Positions 40,340 through 47,910 of a stretch of DNA of 64,000 nt are shown one piece after another. Every line of letters starts with the position of its first letter. Positions within the stretch are counted from its first letter, which is position 1. The notes below the pieces were generated by a model. It was not told the DNA's origin. It searched no databases and saw nothing but the letters and a program-made list of their open reading frames with translations. This DNA is from Sulfuricella sp. (GTDB taxonomy: Bacteria > Pseudomonadota > Gammaproteobacteria > Burkholderiales > Sulfuricellaceae). The DNA is taken from contig JAHFRP010000004.1 of assembly GCA_023266195.1 (NCBI GenBank), forward strand, positions 1-64,000. The letters run 5' to 3'. The position numbers were made by a program, and so were the translations under genes.

Positions 40340-40777
40340 ATGAGCATCCGCGGTGCGACCATCCAGGTCGATATCGTCAGCCTGGAAGAAGAAATCTACT
40401 CCGGCGAGGCGCTGCACGTCACCGCGCCCGCCCTGCTCGGCGAAGTCGGCATCCACCCGCGCCACGCGCCGCTGCTCTCGCCGCTGCGCGCGGGCGAAGT
40501 GCGCATCGTCACGCCGCAAAACACGAAAATCCTGATCTACGTCTCCGGCGGGCTGCTTGAAGTGCAGCCGGATCTCGTCACCATCCTGGCCGATACCGCG
40601 GTGCGCGCGAAGCAAACCGACCAGGCCGCCGCTGCGGAAGCGAAAAAGCTGACGGCGGAGGCGGCGCTGCACCAGGGCCGTTTTACCCGCGAGGACCGGG
40701 CCTACGCGGAACTGCTCGCCGGCATCGCGGAAATGATGGCGGGAAAAACGCCGCATGGAAAGCGCCGGCGCTGGTAG
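40340..40777 (+). CDS. Stand-alone F1 ATP synthase epsilon-like protein
   Basis: This 145-residue protein keeps the epsilon-subunit beta sandwich: VDIVSLEEEIYSGEALHVTA, GEVGIHPRHAPLLSPLRAGEV and YVSGGLLEVQPDLVTILADT, followed by a helical tail. It is not in an atp operon; the upstream neighbour is a cytidylate-kinase-like gene. It may belong to a second, alternative ATPase, or be a spare regulator of the main enzyme. The C-terminal end is basic (GKRRRW). Confidence 0.85.
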   Translation: MSIRGATIQVDIVSLEEEIYSGEALHVTAPALLGEVGIHPRHAPLLSPLRAGEVRIVTPQNTKILIYVSGGLLEVQPDLVTILADTAVRAKQTDQAAAAEAKKLTAEAALHQGRFTREDRAYAELLAGIAEMMAGKTPHGKRRRW

Positions 40778-40810
40778 CGCGGCTCGATTAACCACAACGT
40801 TTAGCAGCAT

Positions 40811-40875
40811 GTAGGTAGGAGCGGCCTCCTGGCCGCGATTCCGGAAATCGCGGCCAGGAGGCCGCTCCTACCTAC
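40811..40875. repeat. REP pair, family B, copy 3
   Basis: GTAGGTAGGAGCGGCCTCCT GGCCGCGA and inverse TCGCGGCCAGGAGGCCGCTC CTACCTAC, in the gap between convergent genes. Confidence 0.9.
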
Positions 40876-40935
40876 AGCAAATTTTTCAACGCCATCCCGC
40901 CCCTGCATTTCGCGCAGAAAACCCGCGACGCCCGA

Positions 40936-41823
40936 TCAAGCCCTTTTCCCGACCCCAATCGGGCTTTCCCCGCTGGCGGCGCGTTCCTCGGCACCCAGGG
41001 CGCGCAAGCTATCGAGCGCGTTCGCCAGCATGTCCTCCTGCCGGTCCACCGGGAATACCATATAGGCGGGCAGCGTGAAGGACGGACTGTCCGGCACCCG
41101 CCACAACTGTCCCTGGGCGATCAGCTCGCGGGTCATGCGCAGGGGAAAATACCCCGATCCGCCGCAATGCATGATCTGCTGCATCACCACCCAGCCGATG
41201 TTGGCCGTGATCGCCGACGGCGCGATTTCCGGAAAGCTCGTGGTGAACTGGGCATGGAATTCCGATCCCCAGTCCATGTGGATATAGCCTTTATCCGGCC
41301 AGGGAATGGTCGGCTCGGTGGACACCAGCACCAGCACTTCCTCGAACAGGCGCTCGATTCCCAGCCCCGGCCGGCTCTCCGGCGTGTACATGACGCCGAT
41401 ATCCACCGCGCCCTGCACCAGACCCTGCATGATGCCTTCCTCGAAGCCGACTTCCAGCCACAGGGAAATATCCGGATGGGTTTTCCGCATCCGCTCCACC
41501 CACTGCGGCAGAAAACCGTCCCAGAGCGCAAGGCGCCCGCTTATGGTCAAACTGCCGCGGAAACCGGCCGGAAGGCCGACATCGTGCCTGGCCTGTTCCA
41601 GCGTCTGCACCAGCGTCTTGGCGTGGCGCAAAAAACGGCGCCCGGCCTGGGTGAGTTCGGCGCCGCCCCGTCCGCGCCGGAACAGAACCGCGCCCAACTG
41701 ATTCTCCAGCGCCTGGATGCGGGCGCTGACGGTGGACTGCGTGACATGCAGGCGCTCTGCCGCGCGCACGAAATTTCCGGCAGCCGCGACGGCAAGGAAG
41801 GTGCGCGCGAATTCGATATCCAT
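40936..41823 (-). CDS. LysR family transcriptional regulator
   Basis: This 295-residue regulator has its helix-turn-helix near residues 17-36 (NFVRAAERLHVTQSTVSARI), then LENQLGAVLFRRGRGGAELT and a periplasmic-binding-fold effector domain (GVMYTPESRPGLGIERLFEE). It is divergent from the HPP-CBS gene over about 245 bases, so it may regulate that gene or itself. The effector is unknown. The ATG at 41823 (MDIEFARTFLAV) is the usual LysR start. Confidence 0.9.
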   Translation of the reverse strand: MDIEFARTFLAVAAAGNFVRAAERLHVTQSTVSARIQALENQLGAVLFRRGRGGAELTQAGRRFLRHAKTLVQTLEQARHDVGLPAGFRGSLTISGRLALWDGFLPQWVERMRKTHPDISLWLEVGFEEGIMQGLVQGAVDIGVMYTPESRPGLGIERLFEEVLVLVSTEPTIPWPDKGYIHMDWGSEFHAQFTTSFPEIAPSAITANIGWVVMQQIMHCGGSGYFPLRMTRELIAQGQLWRVPDSPSFTLPAYMVFPVDRQEDMLANALDSLRALGAEERAASGESPIGVGKRA

Positions 41824-41919
41824 TAGTACATCCTTATATATTGGTTTTTCCGATATATAAGTCATAAAAATATCGTTTGTCAAATAAATAACGAATGGCT
41901 ACTCTGAACTTCGGCAGCT

Positions 41920-41983
41920 GTAGGTCGGGCACCCCGTGCCCGACAATGGCATGGATTTGTCGGGCACGGGGTGCCCGACCTAC
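41920..41983. repeat. REP pair, family A, copy 3
   Basis: GTAGGTCGGGCACCCCGTGC CCGAC and inverse GTCGGGCACGGGGTGCCCGA CCTAC, in the divergent LysR-HPP promoter region. Confidence 0.9.
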
Positions 41984-42067
41984 ATGATGAGTTGCAGGGT
42001 GCGCCCTATGCGGCGTTTTCCGCGATCGGGGATAACTCGACCCACAAAAAATAACCGGCTCAAGGCA

Positions 42068-43237
42068 ATGCAACCCAATACCCTGTTTTCTTTTCTATTT
42101 CCTGTCCAGTCCTCGGTCACCCACCGCGAGAAGATCGTCTCCGGCCTTGGCGGCGTGCTCGCCATCTTCCTCACTACCCTGGTCACCAGGGATTTCCTCG
42201 GCGCAGTCACCCTGCCTTTCCTGCTCGCCTCCATGGGGGCCTCCACCGTATTGCTGCTGGGCGCGCCGCACAGCCCGCTGTCGCAGCCGTGGTCGTTCGC
42301 CGGCGGACACCTCGTTTCAGCAGCCATCGGCATCACCTGCGCCGTCAACGTCCCGAATGTCTATCTGGCGGCGGGGCTGGCCGTGGGGCTGTCCATCAGC
42401 GCGATGTACTACCTGCGCTGCCTGCACCCGCCCGGCGGGGCCACCGCGCTGCTCACAGTGATCGGCGACCAGAAGATCCACGCGCTGGGCTACCACTTTC
42501 TTTTCATGCCGGTGCTGACCAACGTGGCCATCCTGCTCACGGCGGCCCTGGTCATCAACAACCTGATCCCCGGCCGGCGCTACCCGCTGGCCCTGCGCCC
42601 GCACGGGAAGAGCCATGCCGTGCCGTCGAAAGCGCCGGTCAAACTGGGCTTCGACGCCGAAGACCTGCACCGGGCGCTGCGGGAAATGGACGGCTACATC
42701 GACGTCGCCGAAGAAGACCTGACGCGGATCTACGGGCTCGCCACGCTGCACGCCCATCAGCGCGGCCTGGGCAACCTCACGTTGCGCAGCGTGATGACGC
42801 CCGGGGTGGTCGCGGTGGAGGCCGGCGCCCGGCTGGAGCAAGTGTGGGAACTGCTGCGCCACCACAGCATCCGCGGCGTTCCGGTGATCGACGACGAGCG
42901 CCGGGTGATCGGCATGGTCGCCATCGCCGACTTTCTCAAGCAGGTGAACTGGCGCATGTGCGAGACGCTGGCGCAGCGCCTGAAACTCGTCTTCAAGCGG
43001 CAGTCGAAAATTTCGGTGCACGCCATCATGACCGCGCCGGCGATCACCGCCACGGCGGACACGCCCCTGACCCAGGTGTTCCTGATCTTCAAGGAAAAAG
43101 GCATCAACCACCTGCCGGTCATCGACGAAGGCCGCCGGCTGATCGGCATCGTCACGCGGCTCGACCTGCTCTCGGCGCTGTATGGCGATCTGGGCTCGAC
43201 GCAGTCTCCAATCCCGGTGGGTCAGGCTCCAGCCTGA
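42068..43237 (+). CDS. HPP family membrane protein with two CBS domains
   Basis: This 389-residue protein has an N-terminal HPP domain with about four membrane helices over residues 15-175. The name-giving CLHPPGGATALLTVIGDQ is present. Two CBS domains follow (about 235-300, with RGVPVIDDERRVIGMVAIAD; about 320-380, with NHLPVIDEGRRLIGIVTRLD). HPP proteins include nitrite transporters of cyanobacteria and chloroplasts, and CBS pairs sense adenine nucleotides. Its place just upstream of the nitrate genes fits nitrite or nitrate transport; that is inference. Confidence 0.88.
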   Translation: MQPNTLFSFLFPVQSSVTHREKIVSGLGGVLAIFLTTLVTRDFLGAVTLPFLLASMGASTVLLLGAPHSPLSQPWSFAGGHLVSAAIGITCAVNVPNVYLAAGLAVGLSISAMYYLRCLHPPGGATALLTVIGDQKIHALGYHFLFMPVLTNVAILLTAALVINNLIPGRRYPLALRPHGKSHAVPSKAPVKLGFDAEDLHRALREMDGYIDVAEEDLTRIYGLATLHAHQRGLGNLTLRSVMTPGVVAVEAGARLEQVWELLRHHSIRGVPVIDDERRVIGMVAIADFLKQVNWRMCETLAQRLKLVFKRQSKISVHAIMTAPAITATADTPLTQVFLIFKEKGINHLPVIDEGRRLIGIVTRLDLLSALYGDLGSTQSPIPVGQAPA

Positions 43238-43345
43238 CCTCGCCGGCGCGGCGCCCCCACAAAGCGCCGGCCTATATCTCATCTTGTCCTGCCGCCCGCC
43301 CCTGCCTACAATGGGCGGCTCGATCCACCGCATCGCAGAAACGAA

Positions 43346-44674
43346 TTGCCCAACCTTTTTGCCCGCCGATCCCGGCATCTCTGGCTGTCGGTACGCCAAT
43401 GGAAGCGTCGGCTGCTGTTCTGGAGCGGCGCCGTTTGCGTCGGCGCGGCCGCCGTGTTCTTCGCCAAGGGGAGCGAACAGGCCAACCTGCTGTTCCACCG
43501 CATCGTCGCGTTCTCTCCTTACCTGCCGCTGCTGATCGCCCCCGCCGGCCTCGCCCTGGTCGCCTGGGTCACGCGCCGGTTTTTCCCCGGCTCACAGGGC
43601 AGCGGCATCCCCCAGACCATCGCCGCGCTGGCCATGCCGGATCGCGGCGCCCGCGCGGCCGTGCTGTCGCTGCGCATCGCCTTCGGCAAGATTTTTCTGA
43701 CGCTGCTCGCCCTGCTGTCGGGCGCATCGGTGGGGCGCGAAGGGCCGACGGTCCAGATCGGCGCCGCCATCATGCATGCGCTGGGCAGCCATATCCGCTT
43801 TACCCGACGGGACATGGAAAGAGGGCTGATCCTGGCCGGCGGCGCCGCCGGCGTCGCCGCCGCCTTCAACACGCCGCTGGCCGGCGTGGTGTTCGCCATC
43901 GAGGAAATGAGCCGCTCCTTCGAGGAAAAAACCAACGGCACCGTGCTCACCGCGGTGATCGTCGCCGGCATGGCTTCGCTCGCCATGATGGGCAACTACA
44001 CTTATTTCGGCCATACCTCCGCCTCGCTCGGCTTCGGCCAGGGCTGGCTCGCCGTGCTGTTCTGCGGCGTTGCCGGCGGGCTGGCCGGCGGTTTGTTCAG
44101 CCGGATACTGACCGCATTCGCGGGCGGCGTGCCGGGCCGCGCCGGCGAGTCGATCCGGCGACACCCGGTGGCGTTCGCGGCCCTGTGCGGCTTTCTCCTC
44201 GCGCTGATCGGGCTGTTGTCGGGCGGCACCACCTACGGCACCGGCTACCAGGAAGCCAAAACACTGCTGGAATCCGGCCACGCCGTGCCGGATTCCTACG
44301 GCGCGCTCAAGATGCTGGCCACCATCGTGTCCTATCTGAGCGGCATCCCAGGCGGCATCTTCGCGCCGTCGCTGGCTGTCGGTGCCGGCTTCGGCGCCAA
44401 CCTGGCCGGCCTGATGCCCTATGCGCCGTCCGGAGCGGTCATCGTCCTCGGCATGGTGGCCTATTTTGCCGGCGTGGTTCAGGCGCCGATCACCGCATTC
44501 GTGATCGTGATGGAAATGACCGACAACCACGGCCTGCTGCTGCCGCTGATGGCGGCGTCCATCATCGCTTCCGTGACCTCGCGCCTGGTATGCCGCAAAC
44601 CGCTGTACAAGGCCCTGGCGGAAAATTTCCTGAAACGCCCGGCCGCTCCCAAGGCAATCACCGGCCAATCCTGA
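43346..44674 (+). CDS. CLC family anion transporter
   Basis: This 442-residue membrane protein has the three CLC selectivity motifs: GSGIPQ, GREGPTVQIG (gating glutamate present) and GGIFAPSLAVG. An IEEM motif supplies the inner proton glutamate of antiporters, so it should be an anion/H+ exchanger. The serine in GSGIP favours chloride over nitrate (plant nitrate CLCs have proline). It starts with TTG at 43346; no ATG fits. It sits between HPP-CBS and nasT, so a role linked to nitrate uptake is possible. Confidence 0.88.
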   Translation: MPNLFARRSRHLWLSVRQWKRRLLFWSGAVCVGAAAVFFAKGSEQANLLFHRIVAFSPYLPLLIAPAGLALVAWVTRRFFPGSQGSGIPQTIAALAMPDRGARAAVLSLRIAFGKIFLTLLALLSGASVGREGPTVQIGAAIMHALGSHIRFTRRDMERGLILAGGAAGVAAAFNTPLAGVVFAIEEMSRSFEEKTNGTVLTAVIVAGMASLAMMGNYTYFGHTSASLGFGQGWLAVLFCGVAGGLAGGLFSRILTAFAGGVPGRAGESIRRHPVAFAALCGFLLALIGLLSGGTTYGTGYQEAKTLLESGHAVPDSYGALKMLATIVSYLSGIPGGIFAPSLAVGAGFGANLAGLMPYAPSGAVIVLGMVAYFAGVVQAPITAFVIVMEMTDNHGLLLPLMAASIIASVTSRLVCRKPLYKALAENFLKRPAAPKAITGQS

Positions 44675-44788
44675 ACGCCCTTTCCCGCAAGGCACCGAAT
44701 TGGAGCGACGATAGTTTTTACGTCCCCATCATGGTGCGCACTACCCCGGTACGTCGGCCTTTTCCTACCCATCCTGAAGACAAACACA

Positions 44789-44803
44789 TGGCACGAAGTT
44801 TGC
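44789..44803 (+). promoter_or_regulatory. Sigma-54 promoter upstream of nasT
   Basis: TGGCACGAAGTTTGC matches the -24/-12 consensus TGGCAC-N5-TTGC, with GG and GC ten bases apart. The expected start site is only about five bases before the nasT ATG, so the mRNA would be almost leaderless. A TGGTGCGCACTA near-palindrome at 44732 could be part of an activator site, though that match is weak. Confidence 0.82.
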
Positions 44804-44819
44804 GTTGGATTATCGAACA

Positions 44820-45425
44820 ATGACTCAAGCGACCAGAAAGAACGAAAAACCCCTGCGCGTGCTGCTGGTGGACGAAACCTTCGAGCGCGCCGCGCTGCTC
44901 AAGCACGCGCTGCAGGAGGCGGGCTGCAAGATCGCGGCTCACGTCTCGGCCAGCGCCGACCTGCCGGGCCTGGTGGCCGAGCTCAAGCCCGATCTGATCC
45001 TGCTCGACACCGAATCGCCCGACCGCGACACCTTTGAACACCTGTGCGTCATCAGCCGCGACCAGCCGCGCCCGATCGTGATGTTCACCCACGACAACGA
45101 CAGCGACAAGATCCGCGCCGCCATTCGCGCCGGGGTCAGCGCCTATGTGGTGGATGGGCTGAAAAGCGAGCGCCTGAAGCCGATCATGGACGTCGCCATC
45201 GCCCGCTTCAACGAGTTCCAGGCGATGCGGCGCGATCTGGAAAAAGCGGAAAGCCGGCTCGCCGAGCGCAAGGTGGTGGACCGCGCCAAGGGCATCCTGA
45301 TGAAGCAGCGCGGCTGGTCGGAGGAAGAAGCCTACCAGGCATTGCGCAAAATGGCCATGGACAAGGGTTTGCGCCTGTCCGACGTAGCCGGACAGGTAAT
45401 CTCCATCTCCGAACTGTTGGGTTGA
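44820..45425 (+). CDS. nasT: ANTAR-domain response regulator, NasT type
   Basis: This 201-residue protein has an N-terminal receiver-like domain (LRVLLVDETFERAALLKHAL, LKPDLILLDTESPDRDTF) and a C-terminal ANTAR RNA-binding domain (VDRAKGILMKQRGWSEEEAY QALRKMAMDKG). NasT binds paired hexaloop hairpins in leader RNA and prevents termination ahead of nitrate assimilation genes. It normally answers to the nitrate/nitrite sensor NasS, whose gene is not visible here. The leader that it should bind starts about 40 bases after its stop. Confidence 0.93.
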   Translation: MTQATRKNEKPLRVLLVDETFERAALLKHALQEAGCKIAAHVSASADLPGLVAELKPDLILLDTESPDRDTFEHLCVISRDQPRPIVMFTHDNDSDKIRAAIRAGVSAYVVDGLKSERLKPIMDVAIARFNEFQAMRRDLEKAESRLAERKVVDRAKGILMKQRGWSEEEAYQALRKMAMDKGLRLSDVAGQVISISELLG

Positions 45426-45435
45426 CGCAGCAACC

Positions 45436-45450
45436 TGGCACAACGATTGC
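45436..45450 (+). promoter_or_regulatory. Sigma-54 promoter upstream of nrtA
   Basis: TGGCACAACGATTGC carries GG and GC with the required ten-base gap. The predicted transcript would begin near 45462, five bases before the first ANTAR-type hairpin, which agrees with a dedicated regulatory leader. Confidence 0.87.
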
Positions 45451-45461
45451 TAAGAGTTAAC

Positions 45462-45584
45462 CAACAGCCCAACGGCGGGCCGGCAGGTTTGCAGTAATTT
45501 TTGGTCAAAGACGGCCAGGTAACGGACAAAGGCGTCCATTCGCGGAATCGGGTTCGGTTTCGCGGGTGCGACGCCTTTTTGTTT
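45462..45584 (+). promoter_or_regulatory. NasT-responsive leader RNA of nrtA (two hexaloop hairpins plus terminator)
   Basis: Hairpin 1 is GCCC-AACGGC-GGGC (45467-45480) and hairpin 2 is GGTC-AAAGAC-GGCC (45503-45516). Both have six-base loops with A at position 1 and G at position 4, the known ANTAR target pattern. A terminator hairpin follows at 45528-45578. The order promoter, two hairpins, terminator, nrtA is that of nitrate antitermination leaders. Confidence 0.88.
45528..45584 (+). terminator. Regulated intrinsic terminator in the nrtA leader
   Basis: AAAGGCGTC pairs with GACGCCTTT across a GC-rich, partly paired loop, followed by TTTGTTTT. It lies about 32 bases before the nrtA ATG and would stop transcription unless NasT binds the upstream hairpins. 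Confidence 0.88.
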
Positions 45585-45609
45585 TGCGGATTTGAACAGG
45601 GAGAAAACC

Positions 45610-46863
45610 ATGGATGACGCATTTAAAGACAGCCGGAGGGATTTCATGAAAAAAGGTGCAACCTGGCTCGGCGCCGGGGCGCTGATGGCGATGGTGGACC
45701 CGGCCATTCGCGGCGGCGCCTGGGCGGCCGGCTCCGACGCGCCGGAGAAGACCGAGGTGAAGGTCGGCTTCATTCCGCTGACCGACTGCGCCTCGGTGGT
45801 GATCGCATCGGTGATGGGCTTCGACAAGAAATACGGCATCAGGATCGTTCCCAGCAAGGAGGCCTCCTGGGCCGGCGTGCGCGACAAGCTCACCAACGGC
45901 GAGCTGGACGCCTCCCACGTGCTGTACGGCCTGATCTACGGCGTGCAGCTGGGCATCGGCGGGCCGAAGAAGGACATGGCGGTGCTCATGGGCATCAACC
46001 ACAACGGCCAGGCCATTTCTCTATCCAATCAGCTCAAGGCCAAGGGCGCGGTGGACGGCGCCAGCCTGGCCGCGCTGATCAGGAAAGAGCCGCGCGAATA
46101 CACCTTCGCCCAGACCTTCCCCACCGGCACCCACGCCATGTGGCTGTACTACTGGCTGGCGAGCTACGGCGTAAACCCGTTCAGCAACGTCAAGAACATC
46201 ACCGTGCCGCCGCCGCAGATGATCGCCAACATGCGCGTCGGCAACATGGACGGCTTCTGCGTGGGCGAGCCGTGGAACGCGCGCGCCATCCGCGACCAGG
46301 TCGGCTTCACGGCCGTGACCAGCCAGGACATCTGGAAGGACCATCCGGAAAAAGTGCTCGGCACCACCGCGGAGTGGGTAGCCAAGCACCCCAACACCGC
46401 CCGCGCCCTGATCATGGCGATCCTCGACGCGTCCAGGTACATCGACGAGATGAAGAACCGCTCCGCCGTGGCCAAGGTCATCGCCGAGAAATCCTACGTC
46501 AACACCGACTTCGATTCGATCGAAGACCGCATGCTCGGCAAGTACGACAACGGCAACGGCAGGAAATGGCAGGACGCCAACTACATGAAGTTCTACAACG
46601 ACGGCGCGGTGAATTTCCCCTACCTGTCCGACGGCATGTGGTTCCTCACCCAGCACAGGCGCTGGGGCCTGCTCAAGGAAGACCCGGACTACCTGGCGGT
46701 GGCGAAAAAGGTCAACCAGATCGAGCTGTACAAACAGGCGGCGACCCAGACCAAAACGCCGCTGCCGAAGGACGCGATGCGCAGCAGCAAGCTGATCGAC
46801 GGCAGCGTGTGGGACGGCAAGAACCCGAAGGCCTACGCCGCCGGGTTCAAGGTCAAGGTTTGA
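45610..46863 (+). CDS. nrtA: Nitrate ABC transporter substrate-binding protein
   Basis: This 417-residue periplasmic protein has a Tat-type signal (SRRDFMKKGATWLGAGALMA). The mature part matches NrtA/NasS: KVGFIPLTDCASVVIASVMG, VGEPWNARAIRDQVGFTAVT and EWVAKHPNTARALIMAI. It captures nitrate or nitrite for NrtBD. The ATG at 45610 follows GGGAG. Since NasS is a cytoplasmic relative of NrtA, the Tat signal argues that this copy is the transporter component, not the NasT partner. Confidence 0.93.
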   Translation: MDDAFKDSRRDFMKKGATWLGAGALMAMVDPAIRGGAWAAGSDAPEKTEVKVGFIPLTDCASVVIASVMGFDKKYGIRIVPSKEASWAGVRDKLTNGELDASHVLYGLIYGVQLGIGGPKKDMAVLMGINHNGQAISLSNQLKAKGAVDGASLAALIRKEPREYTFAQTFPTGTHAMWLYYWLASYGVNPFSNVKNITVPPPQMIANMRVGNMDGFCVGEPWNARAIRDQVGFTAVTSQDIWKDHPEKVLGTTAEWVAKHPNTARALIMAILDASRYIDEMKNRSAVAKVIAEKSYVNTDFDSIEDRMLGKYDNGNGRKWQDANYMKFYNDGAVNFPYLSDGMWFLTQHRRWGLLKEDPDYLAVAKKVNQIELYKQAATQTKTPLPKDAMRSSKLIDGSVWDGKNPKAYAAGFKVKV

Positions 46864-46870
46864 GAAGGCT

Positions 46871-46977
46871 GCTTGTAGCTGGTAGCTACCAGCCACAAGC
46901 TACAAGCCACAAGCCACAAGCTACAAGCCACAAGCTACAAGCTACAAGCTACAAGCTACAAGCTACAAGCTACAAGC
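46871..46977 (+). repeat. Tandem CTACAAG heptamer array between nrtA and nrtB
   Basis: After an inverted AGCTGGTAGCTACCAGCC stretch, variants of ACAAGCT/ACAAGCC run to 46977, including at least six consecutive CTACAAG units. A related element without the array lies at 59909-59994. It fills the intergenic space before the nrtB Shine-Dalgarno (AAAGGAGAATC). Confidence 0.9.
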
Positions 46978-46991
46978 AAAGGAGAATCAAC

Positions 46992-47897
46992 ATGAACGCC
47001 GTTACTCTCGCGGAAAGCATGGCGAATATCGGAAACATCGGGCAGGCGGCTCCAGCCGCGACGGAGGCGCCCAAAGTGCAACTCAATCCCGCACAGCCGG
47101 AACCCGCCCCCACCCGCCCGCTGTCGGTCTGGCTGGGCGCGGCGATGCGCGCCGCAATCCCGCCGCTGCTCGGCCTGGTGCTGTTCGTCGGCCTCTGGGC
47201 GCTGGTGTCGCAGGCCAGCCCGCAGCTGCCCGGACCGGGCAAGACCTGGGCTTCGGCGGTGCAGCTGTTCAGCGACCCGTTCTACCGCAAGGGCCCCAAC
47301 GACCAGGGCATCGGCTGGAACATCCTGGCTTCCCTGCAGCGCGTCGGCATCGGTTTCGGCATGGCCGCGCTGGTCGGGATTCCGCTCGGCTTCATGATCG
47401 GCCGCTTCGATTTCCTCAACCGCATGACCGCGCCCATCATCAGCCTGCTGCGCCCGGTGTCGCCGCTCGCCTGGCTGCCGATCGGCCTGCTGGTGTTCAA
47501 GGCGGCCAACCCGGCGGCGATCTGGGTGATCTTCATCTCCAGCATCTGGCCGATGATCATCAACACCGCCGTGGGCGTGAACCGGATTCCGTCGGACTAC
47601 ATGAACGTGGCCAAGGTGCTCAACCTGTCCGAATGGAAGATCTTCACCAAGATCCTGTTCCCCGCCGTGCTGCCGCACATGATGACCGGCATCCGGCTGT
47701 CCATCGGCGTGGCCTGGCTGGTGATCGTGGCCGCCGAAATGCTCACCGGCGGCGTCGGCATCGGCTTCTGGGTGTGGGACGAATGGAACAACCTCAATGT
47801 CGAGCACATCATCATCGCCATCTTCATCGTCGGCATCGTCGGCCTGCTGCTGGAGTATGCGCTGATCATGCTGGCCAGGCGGTTCAGCTACGAGTGA
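46992..47897 (+). CDS. nrtB: Nitrate ABC transporter permease
   Basis: This 301-residue permease has a soluble proline/alanine-rich N-terminus (residues 1-45) and about six membrane helices. It carries SLQRVGIGFGMAALVGIPLG, RPVSPLAWLPIGLLVFKAAN and the cytoplasmic EAA-type loop SEWKIFTKILFPAVLPHMMT. It is the inner-membrane channel of the NrtABD importer. The ATG at 46992 follows AAAGGAGAATC; the longer ORF extends back through the repeat array and nrtA in another frame. Confidence 0.93.
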   Translation: MNAVTLAESMANIGNIGQAAPAATEAPKVQLNPAQPEPAPTRPLSVWLGAAMRAAIPPLLGLVLFVGLWALVSQASPQLPGPGKTWASAVQLFSDPFYRKGPNDQGIGWNILASLQRVGIGFGMAALVGIPLGFMIGRFDFLNRMTAPIISLLRPVSPLAWLPIGLLVFKAANPAAIWVIFISSIWPMIINTAVGVNRIPSDYMNVAKVLNLSEWKIFTKILFPAVLPHMMTGIRLSIGVAWLVIVAAEMLTGGVGIGFWVWDEWNNLNVEHIIIAIFIVGIVGLLLEYALIMLARRFSYE

Positions 47898-47910
47898 CGA
47901 GGAGACAATC

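Noticed and set aside
43346-44674. Nitrate-selective CLC.
   Set aside because: The selectivity motif is GSGIP; nitrate-selective plant CLCs have proline in place of the serine. Location alone does not justify the specific call.
45610-46863. NasS, the cytoplasmic partner of NasT.
   Set aside because: The protein has a Tat-type signal sequence and is followed by nrtB and nrtD, so the exported NrtA role fits better.
46871-46977. CRISPR array.
   Set aside because: Units are contiguous 7-mers without spacers, and no cas genes are present.
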